NCBI RefSeq assembly: GCF_010093595.1
Contig: NW_022985455.1
Coordinates: 1-64,000 of the forward strand
DNA length: 64,000 nucleotides
Origin: Mytilinidion resinicola
Taxonomy: Eukaryota; Ascomycota; Dothideomycetes; Mytilinidiales; Mytilinidiaceae
Direction: 5' to 3'
Within the stretch, counting starts at the first letter, position 1. Every line of letters begins with the position of its first letter. The notes under the pieces are model-generated. The model did no database searches and was not told the origin of the DNA. It saw only the letters and a program-made list of their open reading frames with translations. Position numbers and translations under genes: made by a program. Shown one piece after another: positions 30,766 to 44,661 of this stretch.

Positions 30766-31829
30766 GATGTATGTGAAACGAGACTAGCTTACTTCGACGG
30801 AATGCATTACATGCCTGGTGTTACCCCGCCTTGTTATAGGCCTCGGGAAATCATTTGGAATAGTAAGGAATCCCCGTGAATTAGAAGCCAGTCAACTCTT
30901 ACTTGAGTAAGCAAGAAGCACGAACTATAGATCAAAGGCTAGAGTTGTAGAGTTTATGAAGAGTATGAGATTACTCATCTAGTAATACACTCACTCAGAA
31001 GATGTAACGTCTCTCTATGCCAAGAAGAAATAACTAGCTTTACGCGAAAAACCGTGAATGCCTCCTATCTAATGCTGCTCATCATCCTAAGTTGGGCTAA
31101 GCAGCCCGCACTCCCCAAAATGCGGACCATCGAGTTGGTTGGGTCCTCCGAATCTAGAATACGAGCCCGCTCGATGCTTGGGTCCTTCAACGACACGCGA
31201 CCTGTTTACACCACCAGCAAGGTGCATTCCCGCCATTGAGGCTGCAATTTCTTACTCGTTAGCCCCTCCAGTTCCAGTATACATAACAACGCCTTCTTGA
31301 GCGAGTAAGATAAAATAACAGAAGGAAAGGAGATCTGAAGCGGCCTTAATAAAAATCATGAGTGTTTGCGCGAGTCGAGCTTGGGAAAGACATGAGATGG
31401 AAAAGGTATGAAACTCTACGGTACGATGTTTGCACGTTGGAAAAGCAAGCCTATAGATAGGACTTTTACGGACTTAAAGTCTAGTGATTAGATGTGACTA
31501 CGATGTTGACGGCGGCCATCAACCTTATAAAGGGATAGTGCTTCATACCGCGAGAGAACGAGTTCAGAGTCTACCAGCAGTCTCAGAACTATATGCTAGA
31601 ATAGAGCACTTTCATAAACTGGATAGGATGGTGGCGGTGAAGGAGAATATGTGGAATGGAAGTCGCAATTGGCTTTCTCTCCGCGCCACAGCTAGCGGTA
31701 TTGGCTCTAGCGTTCCTCCGCAGCTGAACGCCACTGCCTAGGCGCAGGGACAAGATGACGTTGGCAGAACGAACTTACTCTTTCTTGACGTCTGAAGGCT
31801 AAACATGTTCATCCTATTCAAATCCCCTC
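30766..31829. other. Intergenic, nothing specific recognised
   Basis: About 1 kb of AT-rich sequence between the tandem array and the next gene. Confidence 0.4.
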
Positions 31830-34005
31830 ATGAGCTCTCCTACCCTTTCGCCTGCCCAGGCGCACGCGCTCTTCGACATCTTAACCCACAACGAGACGTA
31901 CGCTGAGATCGAGAACTTCAAGTGGCCCGAAGCCATCGACAACTACGGACACCCTTTCAAGAAGGAAGACGGCGTGCAGACCACCTCTCCACTACTCCAA
32001 TTACTCCTCAACAAATTCGTGCTGAAAATTCCCGGGCTCGCGAGTGTGCCATTAGACTTCTGGCAAGAGAGATGCCGCACACTGGTTGCGAAGCTGGCCG
32101 AGGCGGAGCTCTCAGAGAGTTATGACAAAGGCGCTATTGGGTCGAGGAAGACTCTGGCAACCGCTATATCTGCGATACTGGAATACGTATCGAGAGGCTG
32201 TCTGGGAGGGTACCCTCAACATGCGCGGCCCGGGCCAGATCAGCAGTACGACACCTCCAACGCGGACGATGTCATGCAGGCATGGGACGATGCAATGCAG
32301 GAGATGATATATGGAGACCTACTAGATGAGCTCTTCGATAAGGCTGCAGAATCGGAGCATCTAGAAGGCCACTCTTCTCTTGTTCAGGGCGCACACGAAT
32401 ACATACTGATCAAGTGGGTCTCTGCGCAAATGCCCAACAATTTGCTAATACTACTTTAGCCTAGCGTCCTTTCTACACCATGTATTTGTTCTCTCTCCCG
32501 ATGGCCAGTACCTCCTCCGAGTTATCGAGAATGTGCATAGGCTTGTTCCATACTCGATGGCTAGGCAGACGTTGAAAGTGGGCAATGCGGCTACCATGAT
32601 CAATGGAATGTTGAAGTTGGTGCTCACAAAGCTGAGCGTGACGGCTTTTACGAATTGGATAGGCATAAGTAAAAGTGCGGACGACGGCATGAACCTACTT
32701 CAACAGTATGTGAAATCCTCGCATAATGTGCCTAGCATGCGGTCTATCTAGCTACGAACCTACTAGACAAAATGGTTCTTTTACTTAGTCATCTGCATTA
32801 AGCTAACGATATGTCATAGGATCCTTTCTACAGTCATGTCGTGGGATAATGCCGAGTTCCAAAAACGAGCCAGTCAAATCGAGAAAAGCAAGGACTTCAT
32901 CGACAGAGACCAGCTGAAGAGCGTAAAATCGCATGTGCGAGCACCCCGCGAGGAGCGTGACAGGCTACGCAGCATAAGTATCGAGCAATCGAAATCCATT
33001 GTCACTGTGATCCTCGAATCCTCCGATCCGCCTCTTCCTTCCGATCTGCCCGATACAGAGCATGCATATGCTTTGGAATATTACAGCACACATTTGTCGA
33101 TAAGGGATCGAGAAGAACTCACGAAAATCTTGTGCCGCTTACAGCCAGACCTGCTTACGCAGGCGATTCGAGAACTCGTCGCAGCCTATGATCCAATCAT
33201 CCGAGCCATTCACAATGCTGTGGACCTGAGCGGTACTCTGACCGATCTTGAAAACTTCCTCGCCGAATTGATAAAGATGAGCAAGCCCCAGAAGCAAACC
33301 AATGGTGAGCCGGCTCCGAAAGACGCCCAGCAGTCTCAGTCCGGGGATCACCTCCCGTCCGTGGAGGACTACGTGACTCTCTTGCGAAAGCACATGCCCT
33401 CAGCCCATCGCTTTCTTCACCAGATTGCAAAGAACGGACCAAAAGTTACAGAAACTTACCGCAACTTTGCAAAAGAGGCAGCCGCGGAGTTCCGAGATCC
33501 TAGTCCGCCAGTTGTCGAGGACGACACCAAAGCCTCGGCCCCCGAAGCCACACCATCCGAGCCTGCTGCAGGAGCCATGACTGCCCCATTGACTGCTATT
33601 TTTGGCACGCTTTCTGATGCGGATCAGAAAGACGTTCTTACTGTGCTCGACAGTCACGCGAAATATCTATCAGCCCTAAAATCCTCGTCGGCGGCGCGAA
33701 TGAAGTCAATTATTGCAAACAAGTCATCCACAACTTATGGTCCCGGCATGTATCTTGCACGGTGGCACTCTTTGATCGACGACACTCCCATCACTCCTGC
33801 GACTGCAAACGGGCCGGTGAGAACGGGAAGGGAGGTCAAGGGGGAGATGGATCGAAAGCTACACAATGGAGGGGAACCCGATGAAACTGGTGAGAATCTG
33901 GCAACCAGCGCCGAAGTGTCAAATGCACCAGATGTTACTTTGGTGGTGGAAAAGCTAGGACCGTACTTCAAAGAGGTTCTCAAAGGGATGGAGATCATGG
34001 GCTGA
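31830..34005 (+). CDS. PX-associated-domain protein (DUF3818 / Ypr097w-like)
   Basis: Three exons (31830-32413, 32460-32705, 32820-34005) give 671 residues. The first 110 residues match the PX-associated N-terminal region (SPAQAHALFDILTHNETYAE, FKWPEAIDNYGHPF, LLQLLLNKFVLKIPG, AEAELSESYDKGAIGSRKTL). Splicing restores INLASFLHHVFVLSPDGQYL and ARQTLKVGNAATMINGMLKL. The rest is the helical DUF3818-type region with a variable Ser/Pro/Ala linker. In yeast Ypr097w (Lec1) this domain pair surrounds a PX lipid-binding domain. No PX domain is recognisable here, as in one common filamentous-fungal form. A role in lipid or sterol distribution is only family inference. The second intron is 114 nt with a CTAAC branch site. 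Confidence 0.88.
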
Positions 34006-35590
34006 AGAGCTCGATACTCAACTGTAAAGTATAACTGTCAGGGAGGAGCGGTATGGACGTGGCAAGCACGTGCATATAGCCTCGCCTTCCCACAGACCTC
34101 TTCTCCTCTACATCTTCATCCTCATCATGAAATACAACACGTACAGCGTCTACTCCCCTGTTCCGTGCAATAACTGTGAGCGTCTGCGATTTCTTAACTT
34201 CTTACGGGTAGAAATGAACTCGAATAGCGCTTCAAGGCGCTTGTTGATTAGATGATGAGGAAGCCTCAATTTATGAGTAAGAGGAAAATTCCAATGGGCG
34301 TCGCCGTATGTACAGTAGTCCGCCACTGTCTGAAGGGCCTCGACACCTTTTACAGCCTCTAAACGAAGCCTGCGCCCATCGTTTTGGATAGCCGGTAAAC
34401 TCGCCAGGCCGCCTCAGACGGTGTCATATACCACTTGAAAAACCATCCGGGCTCCCCTGTCTCCGATGTCTGAAATATGACTGACTGCACAGCCTCCAGA
34501 CCAGTCCGCAGACGGAGCTTCAACCCTGTTTAGGCCAGTTTCAGTAGAGCATGCACATAGAGAGCCTTCATAGCATGTTACTCGATCTACGCCTCGGCTT
34601 GATTTCTAGTGAGCATGGTTCCTCCGCTTGAGCCTGGGTACACTTTCTTGCGTGATCTTTCTCTTTTTCTTTATACCTTTCTACCCCTGCTTGAGGTACT
34701 TCAAATCGTTTTCGAAGATTCGAAAACGATCCAAACTTATCGTTTTGAAGGAGCGGTGAGCTCGCTGGGCCACCTCAAATGGTGATATAGACCTGTACAT
34801 AAAACGACTTCCTAGCGCTCACAACTTCGGCCTATTCGCATGCCAACGACTTATGCAAATTGCTGAGGCATAGATTGCGCTTGTCCGCAGTTATCTACAT
34901 TACCACGATTCTGGAATCGCTTGGAGGACCTCCAAGTGGGTATCCTAGTAGTTTAACTCAATTACTGTGGCATTGTGTTTATTGGAATACGTCGTTTTGA
35001 TATTGCCCGTGATGTCTCGATATACTACTACCGGGCTAGAAATACAAGTCACAGGTCCGATCTATTTACACCTTTCTACCACCGCCTGAGGTGATCCAGC
35101 TAGGTTTCAGGCCTGTCAAAGCGATATATTTGAATCTCTTTTGCGTTAACAAAAGCTCTTCGAGGCCCCTCAAACGGTGTCAAGGAGGTGTAAGAAAATG
35201 GGTGTCCTGAGACTACAGTACACAGTATGGGTTTAGATGTCGGTCTCCTCTGCAGACTTTATCCCTTAACCCATCATAGCGCAATGCTTAGACTTAGGAT
35301 CAAGCTCCGTTGAACATAAGGTGGCAGTCCGACACCGTTTGAGGTAGCCCGCAAAGCTATTCGCCTTGTCAATATTATCCTTTTCCGATGTTTCATAACA
35401 TAGTAGAGGACTTCAAGTGCTACTAGGCAAGTGTACAGAAATCCAAGAGGAAGCGTGTTGCTTAAGTATTTCGCTGTAGTTCTGATCACTCGAAGGTTTC
35501 TATTGGCTGTATCTTTATAGATAACGTAGAGCCAAATGCGACAGGTTAAAGGATACTTCTCGATGAAAGTGAGATTCTCGGACCATGACC

Positions 35591-35625
35591 TCCGGGTGCC
35601 ACGTAGTGATGTATGAGCCCGGCGG
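35591..35625 (-). other. Met-tRNA(CAU)-like anticodon-arm relic
   Basis: The minus strand reads GCCGGGCTCATA, 13-15 extra bases, then CCCGG. This is an anticodon stem with a CAU loop and an intron-sized insertion at the place where nuclear tRNA introns sit. The T-arm that follows is poor and no acceptor stem pairs. Confidence 0.4.
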
Positions 35626-36323
35626 CATGTGAGTTCGATATCATAAACACGTCGTGTCAAGATTCTGTTGATAATGCCGATTGGGCGTAGTTTACGTCGA
35701 ATATCACTGCAGCCTGATGGTAGAGGAGGCCTGGCAGGTATCCTTGAACACAAAGTGGCAGTCCACGAGCCTCTGTGCTATCATATAACATCCGGTGCTC
35801 CAAATACACAACTTCTATGAATTTACGTACACTTGCCTAGCACTGTTTGACGTCCCCTGGTACGGTATGAATAATTAGAAAGCGACAATTTTGACAAGCC
35901 TGATAGCTCCTCTGGCCACCTCAGACGATGTCAGAACGGACTACCAGATTGCCACTTTATGTTCCACGAAGCCTGACTGGACACCTAGGGTGATAGGTTG
36001 GAGTTTCGCGTAGCGAGCCCGCAGTCACATGATCGCAAATCCCTGATTCACGAAACGCAACTGGGCAGCGTACACAGGACAATATTAGGACAAAATGCAT
36101 AGCGGCACAGGTGATAGAGATAAAAGGCTCCGCTACCTTCTGCACCTCGTATGATATTGAATTTGCTGTGGCCGATACCGGGCGGACAATCATGGTCGGG
36201 ATGATGGTGGCCGAGCCAATCACTGCCAACAATATCCACTCTTACAGGTATCGTTTTGTCAAATGTCTTTGTGATAGAACTTATGCTTATTTATTTCCGC
36301 AACATTCAAAATCATCAGCTCAG

Positions 36324-36520
36324 TGGCGCAGCGGTAAGAATCACTTCATGCCATGTGACATTACTCTTGCTAAGACTTAATAGGAAGCGTAAGAATAGCC
36401 ACAAACAAGCTGCCTATGATCGATATGCTAATATCTATTAGGCGCCGGGCTCATATACGCTATGTGCTACCCGGAGGACTGCGGGTAAGTCAATACAAGC
36501 ACCTGGTTTCGAATCCCGCT
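36324..36520 (+). other. Met-tRNA(CAU)-like relic with A- and B-box-like sequences
   Basis: An A-box-like TGGCGCAGCGG (36324-36334) is followed after about 100 bp by GCGCCGGGCTCATA (36442-36455). Then come a 14-nt insertion, CCCGGAGGAC and GCGGG. After 22 further bases TTCGAATCCCGC completes the GCGGG/CCCGC pair. Two insertions interrupt what would otherwise be a tRNA body. No acceptor stem pairing was found. A pseudogene or tRNA-derived SINE is likelier than a working tRNA. Confidence 0.4.
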
Positions 36521-37628
36521 AAGACCATATTAAGATCGAAACCGCACTGAGCTAGTTCTCACCATTCTTTTTGCATTTTCTTTTCACTTAGAGCGCCATC
36601 AAGTGGCTGGCGTTCTCATCTTTTTGCTCTCGTTGCTTTATGACAGATTTATTTGGGCGGGGGCATTCCTGAGTGCGGGGACCCACTGTGAAGGCCACCA
36701 TCCGCGAACCGAGAACTCCAGCAGTACAAATCACGTTGAATAGTTTCTTGGAACGTATGGGAACGGATTCGAGCCATTTTTATGGTATAGAGGAATGTCT
36801 TATAGCATAAAGTTTTGAAGTGATGTTCACCACTTCGATTTTGCTCCCCAGGAGGTCGTTCGGCACTGAAACTGTAGGTCAATTTTACATTGCGTCTTTA
36901 CGCGGCCGCAAATAATCATGGACCGTGTGTTCACTTCGTAAAAGTTGTTCACTGTTCGGTTTTTCATGTACGATGGTCTAGCTATTGAATTTTTCACTCC
37001 AACATCCCTCCTCGGATAGAGGGGATGCCCGATTCGTGGGGAGTTTGTAAATTGGCACGTCTTGACAATTAAGAGTCCATGAACAACTCGACCCGATAAC
37101 GAGGCGCGGTCTGAGATGGCCTGGCAAGCTGAGTGACTGTCCAGAATGATACGCTTGTGCCCGGTTTACAGTTGTGAAAATTCATTGAAGCACTTCAGAC
37201 AGTGACAGACAAGCGTACGCCTACCCATGACCTAGATTTGAGCAAGCCAAAAACCGCCGTACTACAAACTTCCGATTCGCAGGAGTATTGACGCAAAGCC
37301 ATCAAGGAACCCCATAGGGACAGTTGAAAGTAGAATTAACACTTGGAAATATCTCCTGGAAAGGGGTGGATCGATACGCTATCGCAGCAACATGCAAATA
37401 GTGCAAGCAACGATTCGCTCTGCTCCCGTCCCAATCTTGGTTCACTCAAAGAAACTGACCTCATAGAACCTTGATTGTATCCAGGAGGCCCAAATTTAGA
37501 CATGCCAAGTCTGCCTTCCACCCTTTAGGAGAAACAGCTGGAAGTCAGGGTCCAAGACATTTGTAGTATATAAACTCGTCATTTACAGCGATCCAAGGCC
37601 GTTGCCGTGATGCTCGATCATTTTAGTT

Positions 37629-37700
37629 GGACTCGACACCAGGTACTTAAATTAACAGACCGCAGCCCCGGGGTAGCACACAGTGTATATGAGCCCGGCG
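37629..37700 (-). other. Met-tRNA(CAU)-like relic, homologous to the one at 36442-36520
   Basis: The minus strand reads CGCCGGGCTCATATACACTG, then a second stem half, a CGxGG tract and GGTGTCGAGTCC (B-box-like). It aligns with the 36442-36520 copy over about 65 bp including the insertion in the anticodon loop, in opposite orientation. Confidence 0.45.
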
Positions 37701-38414
37701 AAATCATGATATTGTAGGGTTTAGGATAGTAGAGGTACTGGAACATTCCTTTGAGGTATAGTCCTACAAATTGTTTGAAGATGGCAAAGTAGCTCTGGGT
37801 CGCGGGGACCTCACCTGCAGAAGTTCGAAGCCCCCCACAACCCCTCAGCCGGCAGCCGAGCGTCTTGGAGCTGCTCGCCCAGTTGTCATATGTCGCCCAG
37901 CACCCGCCGTCTGCCTGTCTGTCGCTTCTGCAGTCTGTTCTTTGACTAACCGCAAAACTTACACCCGGACGATCCGCCGGAGTTGCTCCCTTCGCGCCCT
38001 CTATCTGCCTCCTCGCGTTGCCATCAAACGAGCCAGCGCACTCCCACACGTGGCCCGCGGCAAAACACCCAGACGCCGCCAGGACGCAGACGGTAGCAGC
38101 CTGTGAGGAAAGCTGTCTGAGTCGTCGGCGTCCGCCTGGGGCAGCTGAGCAGCCGGTAGACTGCTGCCACGACACGCTGTGAGCCGCATTCACTCCCGCC
38201 ACAAGCACCGTCTTGTCTTCGCCACGACACGACGCACAACGACTAACTGGCTAGGATTCACAGCATAGCCCTGACACCCCCGCCCTTTTGCGCCGTCCCG
38301 CTGTCGAGAAAACAAGACGCCTCCCCTGCACATCAGCGCGTCCGCCAGACCGATCTCTTTCCCCCCTCGTCTCCTGCTGCATATCAGCAAGCCACCCACC
38401 CTCCGGATCTCGCC

Positions 38415-41324
<2,910 letters not shown>

Positions 41325-42181
41325 GTTTGAAATGTCGTTGATTTCGCGGCGCGCACGCGCCTGCTGTGTGCGGAGAAACCGAATTCGATGGAAAGTGATC
41401 TTGTTTATTAATGTACCCGTTTTTGGGGGATGGCAGGGGATGAGTATGGCTTGCATGATGGGGATGCAGTGCGCGAGGAAGATACCGAGCCGAACGGTAG
41501 GTGCGAGCGCTTCTCACAATGGTCTATGCTATGAGGTGTCAACGGTTTATTAACGAGGCATGATTGAGCGGTCCGAACTGCTACTCCGAACAGCGACGAC
41601 GGCTTGGAAACCGAAGGAGTGGGGCTCATTGAACTACTAGAGTTTTTCTGGGGTGGATGGGCTGGGTTGGGCTGTCTAGGACGACAACGGCTTTTCATGA
41701 ATGGGTTGGGTGGGGGGGTTTGTTTGAGTACTGGGAGGTCAAAATGGGCACTGCGAAGGTGCTTTCAATAACGGTTAGGGGGATTGGGTGGGTTTTTGAA
41801 GGGGCCGTGGTGCACTCACTCGTGCGAGGGCTTTTCTCTCCACTCTGTTGATGAGACCAGTTCGGATGGATAGCAGTTAATGCATTACGAGCGAGATGTG
41901 TGTAGTTTAGATGAATTGTCTAGAGATCTCTGGAATTCTCAAAAGATTACTGGACTTGTCAATTTATAGTATACACTAACTCGATAAACATCCACAATGA
42001 CTAACCCTGAGGAGTATCGGTATGTAAATCCCCTGCGAGCAAGGCCTGCTGTCGGTAACATCCTACAATATCACAACCAAAACGTCGCTTTTTTGATTCC
42101 TTTTCATGCGTCCAGCTCATCCCCTCACAGTTTCGACCGCCTCTGCAAATACAGCCTCACAGAAACAGCAACTACGCCGCG
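41325..42181. other. Intergenic between convergent genes
   Basis: About 850 bp, including the 3' ends of Snf1 and the aldehyde dehydrogenase. Nothing else recognised. Confidence 0.4.
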
Positions 42182-43992
42182 TCAGTCTCTATCCTGCAGA
42201 GCCCACTCATCAGCAAAAAAGAGGAACTTACAAATCAGCACCGCCAACCCCAACCCGGGCTTACCTGTCGCACCGCCCACCAGCCACTTGAGCCACCCAA
42301 TCCGCTTCCCCTGGCGGTCGAAATTCGGCTTGCGCGCGTTCATGCCCGCGGCCTTTTTCTGCTTGGCGAGCGAGTACGGCGGGTACCGGATGGCCAGCAG
42401 GCCCTCCACCCAGCCGGGCGTGGTGGTGATGCTGCGGCGGTGCGTGAAGGTTTCGAACGAGGCGCGGCCGTGGTAGGCGCCGGTGCCAGAGCCGCCGACG
42501 CCGCCGAAGGGGAGCGTGGGGATGGAGAGGTGGAAGCAGCCGTCGTTCACGCCGGCACCACCGGAACGGACTTGGGAGAGGACTGGGGGTATCGCGTTAG
42601 GGGTGGTTGGCGAGGAGGGGGGGTGGGATACAAACCTTTTTCGGTCTCTTTGCTGTTGCCGAAGGGGTAGATGGCCAGGGGGGTGCCGTCGACTTCGTTC
42701 GCGATCTGGATCGCCTCGTCAAGATCTGTGACGGCGAAAACGGGGATGAGGGGGCCGAAGCTTTCGTCTACGACTAGGCTGTCTGTTAGGCTGTCGACTT
42801 GCACGACTGTGGGCTCGAGGAATAGATCTTTTTCGGACATGGTTCCGCCGAGGAGGATCTTTCCTGAGGTCTCGTCGAGCATCTTCTTTAGTCGGGTGAA
42901 CTGCCTCGTGTTCACAATCTTGCCGTAGTCTGGGGAGTTTTGTGCGCCGTTGGGGTAGAATTCTTTCAGCGCAATCTTGATCTCCTTTATGAAAGCCGGT
43001 AGGATCTCTTTGTCGATTAGGATGTAATTCTGTGATACGCAGACCTGGCCGGCGTTCAGAATCTTGTTCCACAATAGTCGTCGCGCAGCAAGCCTGTAGT
43101 CTCGGGTCAATTTCTCTGATCCAAAAAATCTCTTATGGTTGATATTACCTAGGGTCCGCATTTTTCGATATTATAGCTGGATTCTTGCCACCAAGTTCCA
43201 ACGCCACTGGTGTTAGCGTCTCAGCTGCCTTCTTCGCGATGATGGTGCCGACATTGGCGGAGCCGGTGTAGAATATCTTATCCCATCTCTGATCAAGCAA
43301 TGCCGTAGTTTCTGGAATAGCACCCTGGATGACAGTATAGGCGGTCGGATCGAGATGTTCGGCAATGATTTTTTGCATGACAGCAGCGGCATTGGGCGCA
43401 GCTTCAGAGGGTTTCAGCACGGCGGTACATCCAGCAGATATAGCTCCTATCAAAGGTCCGAGGGAGAGCTGGATGGGGAAGTTGTATGCTCTGTTGTGTG
43501 TGCACTTGTCAGCACTGATGCTCGTGTATTTCATCAACCAAGATTATATTGGGAATTCTTACCCAATGACCAAGACTGTTCCGAGCGGGTCTTTCCGAAT
43601 CTTAGGACCAAACAACTTATTAGCAAGCGCAACATCCTCCGCCGGCTCGTCCTTTGCAAACTTCTCCAGGTTGTCTGCGAGGTATATGATGTCGTTCATG
43701 ACCATGCCGAGCTCGGTAAGGTGGGTCTCGAAGCTCGACTTCCCGATGTCGCGTTTGCACGCTTCGACGATGATGTCTTGGTTATCATGCAAGCTGTATA
43801 GAAGCTCTGTTAGCCTGAGTCTCCAGAGCTGCAGGATTGGTTGCTCACTGACCCCCAGTATAGCTTGCGTAGCTGGACACGACGGTACTCGAGCGGCCTG
43901 CTCTTGTGCGCCCGGAAAGTCGCACGGATGCCATTGACGATAGCTGGAATGTCCTCCAGGGGAGTGTGCTCGAAGAGGGGGAGGGTAGCCAT
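42182..43992 (-). CDS. Aldehyde dehydrogenase, fatty-aldehyde (Hfd1-like) type
   Basis: About five exons from ATG 43992 (MATLPLFEHTPLEDIPAIVN) to the stop near 42182. The first intron is 43852-43794 and restores YWGLHDNQD. The others lie near 43555-43505, 43145-43110 and 42640-42580, and I have not fixed their ends to the base. Family motifs: AYNFPIQLSLGPLIGAISAG, LKPSEAAPNAA, IFYTGSANVG, the general-base Glu in LELGGKNP, the catalytic Cys in NAGQVCVSQNY, and LPFGGVGGSGTGAYHGRASF. The enzyme would oxidise fatty or aromatic aldehydes to acids with NAD(P)+. The C-terminus has a hydrophobic stretch (LGLAVLICKFLFF) that may anchor it to a membrane. A 19-bp minisatellite starts 24 bp before the ATG. 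Confidence 0.85.
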
Positions 43993-44015
43993 GGTGCTGT
44001 TCAGTGTTCAGGCTT

Positions 44016-44177
44016 CAGGATTGATGGTGTGGAGCAGGATTGATGGTGTGGAGCAGGATTGATGGTGTGGAGCAGGATTGATGGTGTGGAGNNNNNNNNN
44101 NCAGGATTGATGGTGTGGAGCAGGATTGATGGTGTGGAGCAGGATTGATGGTGTGGAGCAGGATTGATGGTGTGGAG
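44016..44177. repeat. 19-bp minisatellite, at least eight units, interrupted by an N gap
   Basis: Perfect units CAGGATTGATGGTGTGGAG occupy 44016-44091 (four) and 44102-44177 (four). Ten Ns at 44092-44101 stand for an unknown number of further units. All eight visible units are identical. The array lies in the 5' leader or core promoter of the aldehyde dehydrogenase gene. Confidence 0.97.
44092..44101. other. Assembly gap (10 N)
   Basis: Run of ten N inside the 19-bp minisatellite, in phase with unit borders on both sides. Confidence 0.99.
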
Positions 44178-44661
44178 GGGGATTGAGGGCAATGGAGGCC
44201 TTAAAACACCAGGCCCCCAGTCGAAGAAGCAATAGATAAGTGCAGTCGCCTTCGAGGTGCCCAGCACTGTACTTGGTGTAGGAGGTAGGTCTTCAGCTGA
44301 GCTTCAAACCTCAGCCGCAAGTGCCCCTTGTAGATCCCACCCCGCAATTCACGAGCGCCACTGACAGCGGATCGGAGCTTTGCCCGCCTTGGCATCAAGA
44401 TCTAACCGATTCACTAATCACATGTGAGGCATGTGCAGAACGTATATAGACATAAGACGGAGAGCAGACGAATATTTGCAAGTATCAACAAGTACACCAG
44501 AGATTCCAGGTGTATTTGAATGCGTAATATACACTTAAGCAAAGCCTCACTATCAGGGTGTATTGCACTGCATGCTATCAATTTGACCAATCATCTGTGC
44601 GGACCCAACCGAAATGCATATGAAGTACTTCGAACAGTCAATCGCCCCGACGGACAATTCC
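44178..44661. other. Intergenic, nothing recognised
   Basis: About 480 bp upstream of the minisatellite and downstream of the F-box gene. Confidence 0.4.

Larger units (their letters stand above)
34006..38414. other. Gene-free repeat field of 4.4 kb
   Basis: No frame with family resemblance was found. Degenerate motifs around GGCCxCCTCAGACGGTGTCA occur near 34404, 34765, 35161 and 35915, and inverted near 35330. Three Met-tRNA-like relics lie at 35591, 36441 and 37629. The last 800 bp before 38415 become GC-rich and serve as the Snf1 promoter and leader. This may be a decayed transposon graveyard. Confidence 0.6.

Noticed and set aside
36324..36520. Functional tRNA gene
   Set aside because: No acceptor-stem pairing and two insertions in the body. 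Kept only as a relic.
42194..42231. 38-nt intron splitting the aldehyde dehydrogenase stop region
   Set aside because: The GTAAGT donor and CTGCAG acceptor look good, but 38 nt is shorter than any other intron here and splicing would place a stop at the junction. Left as exon.
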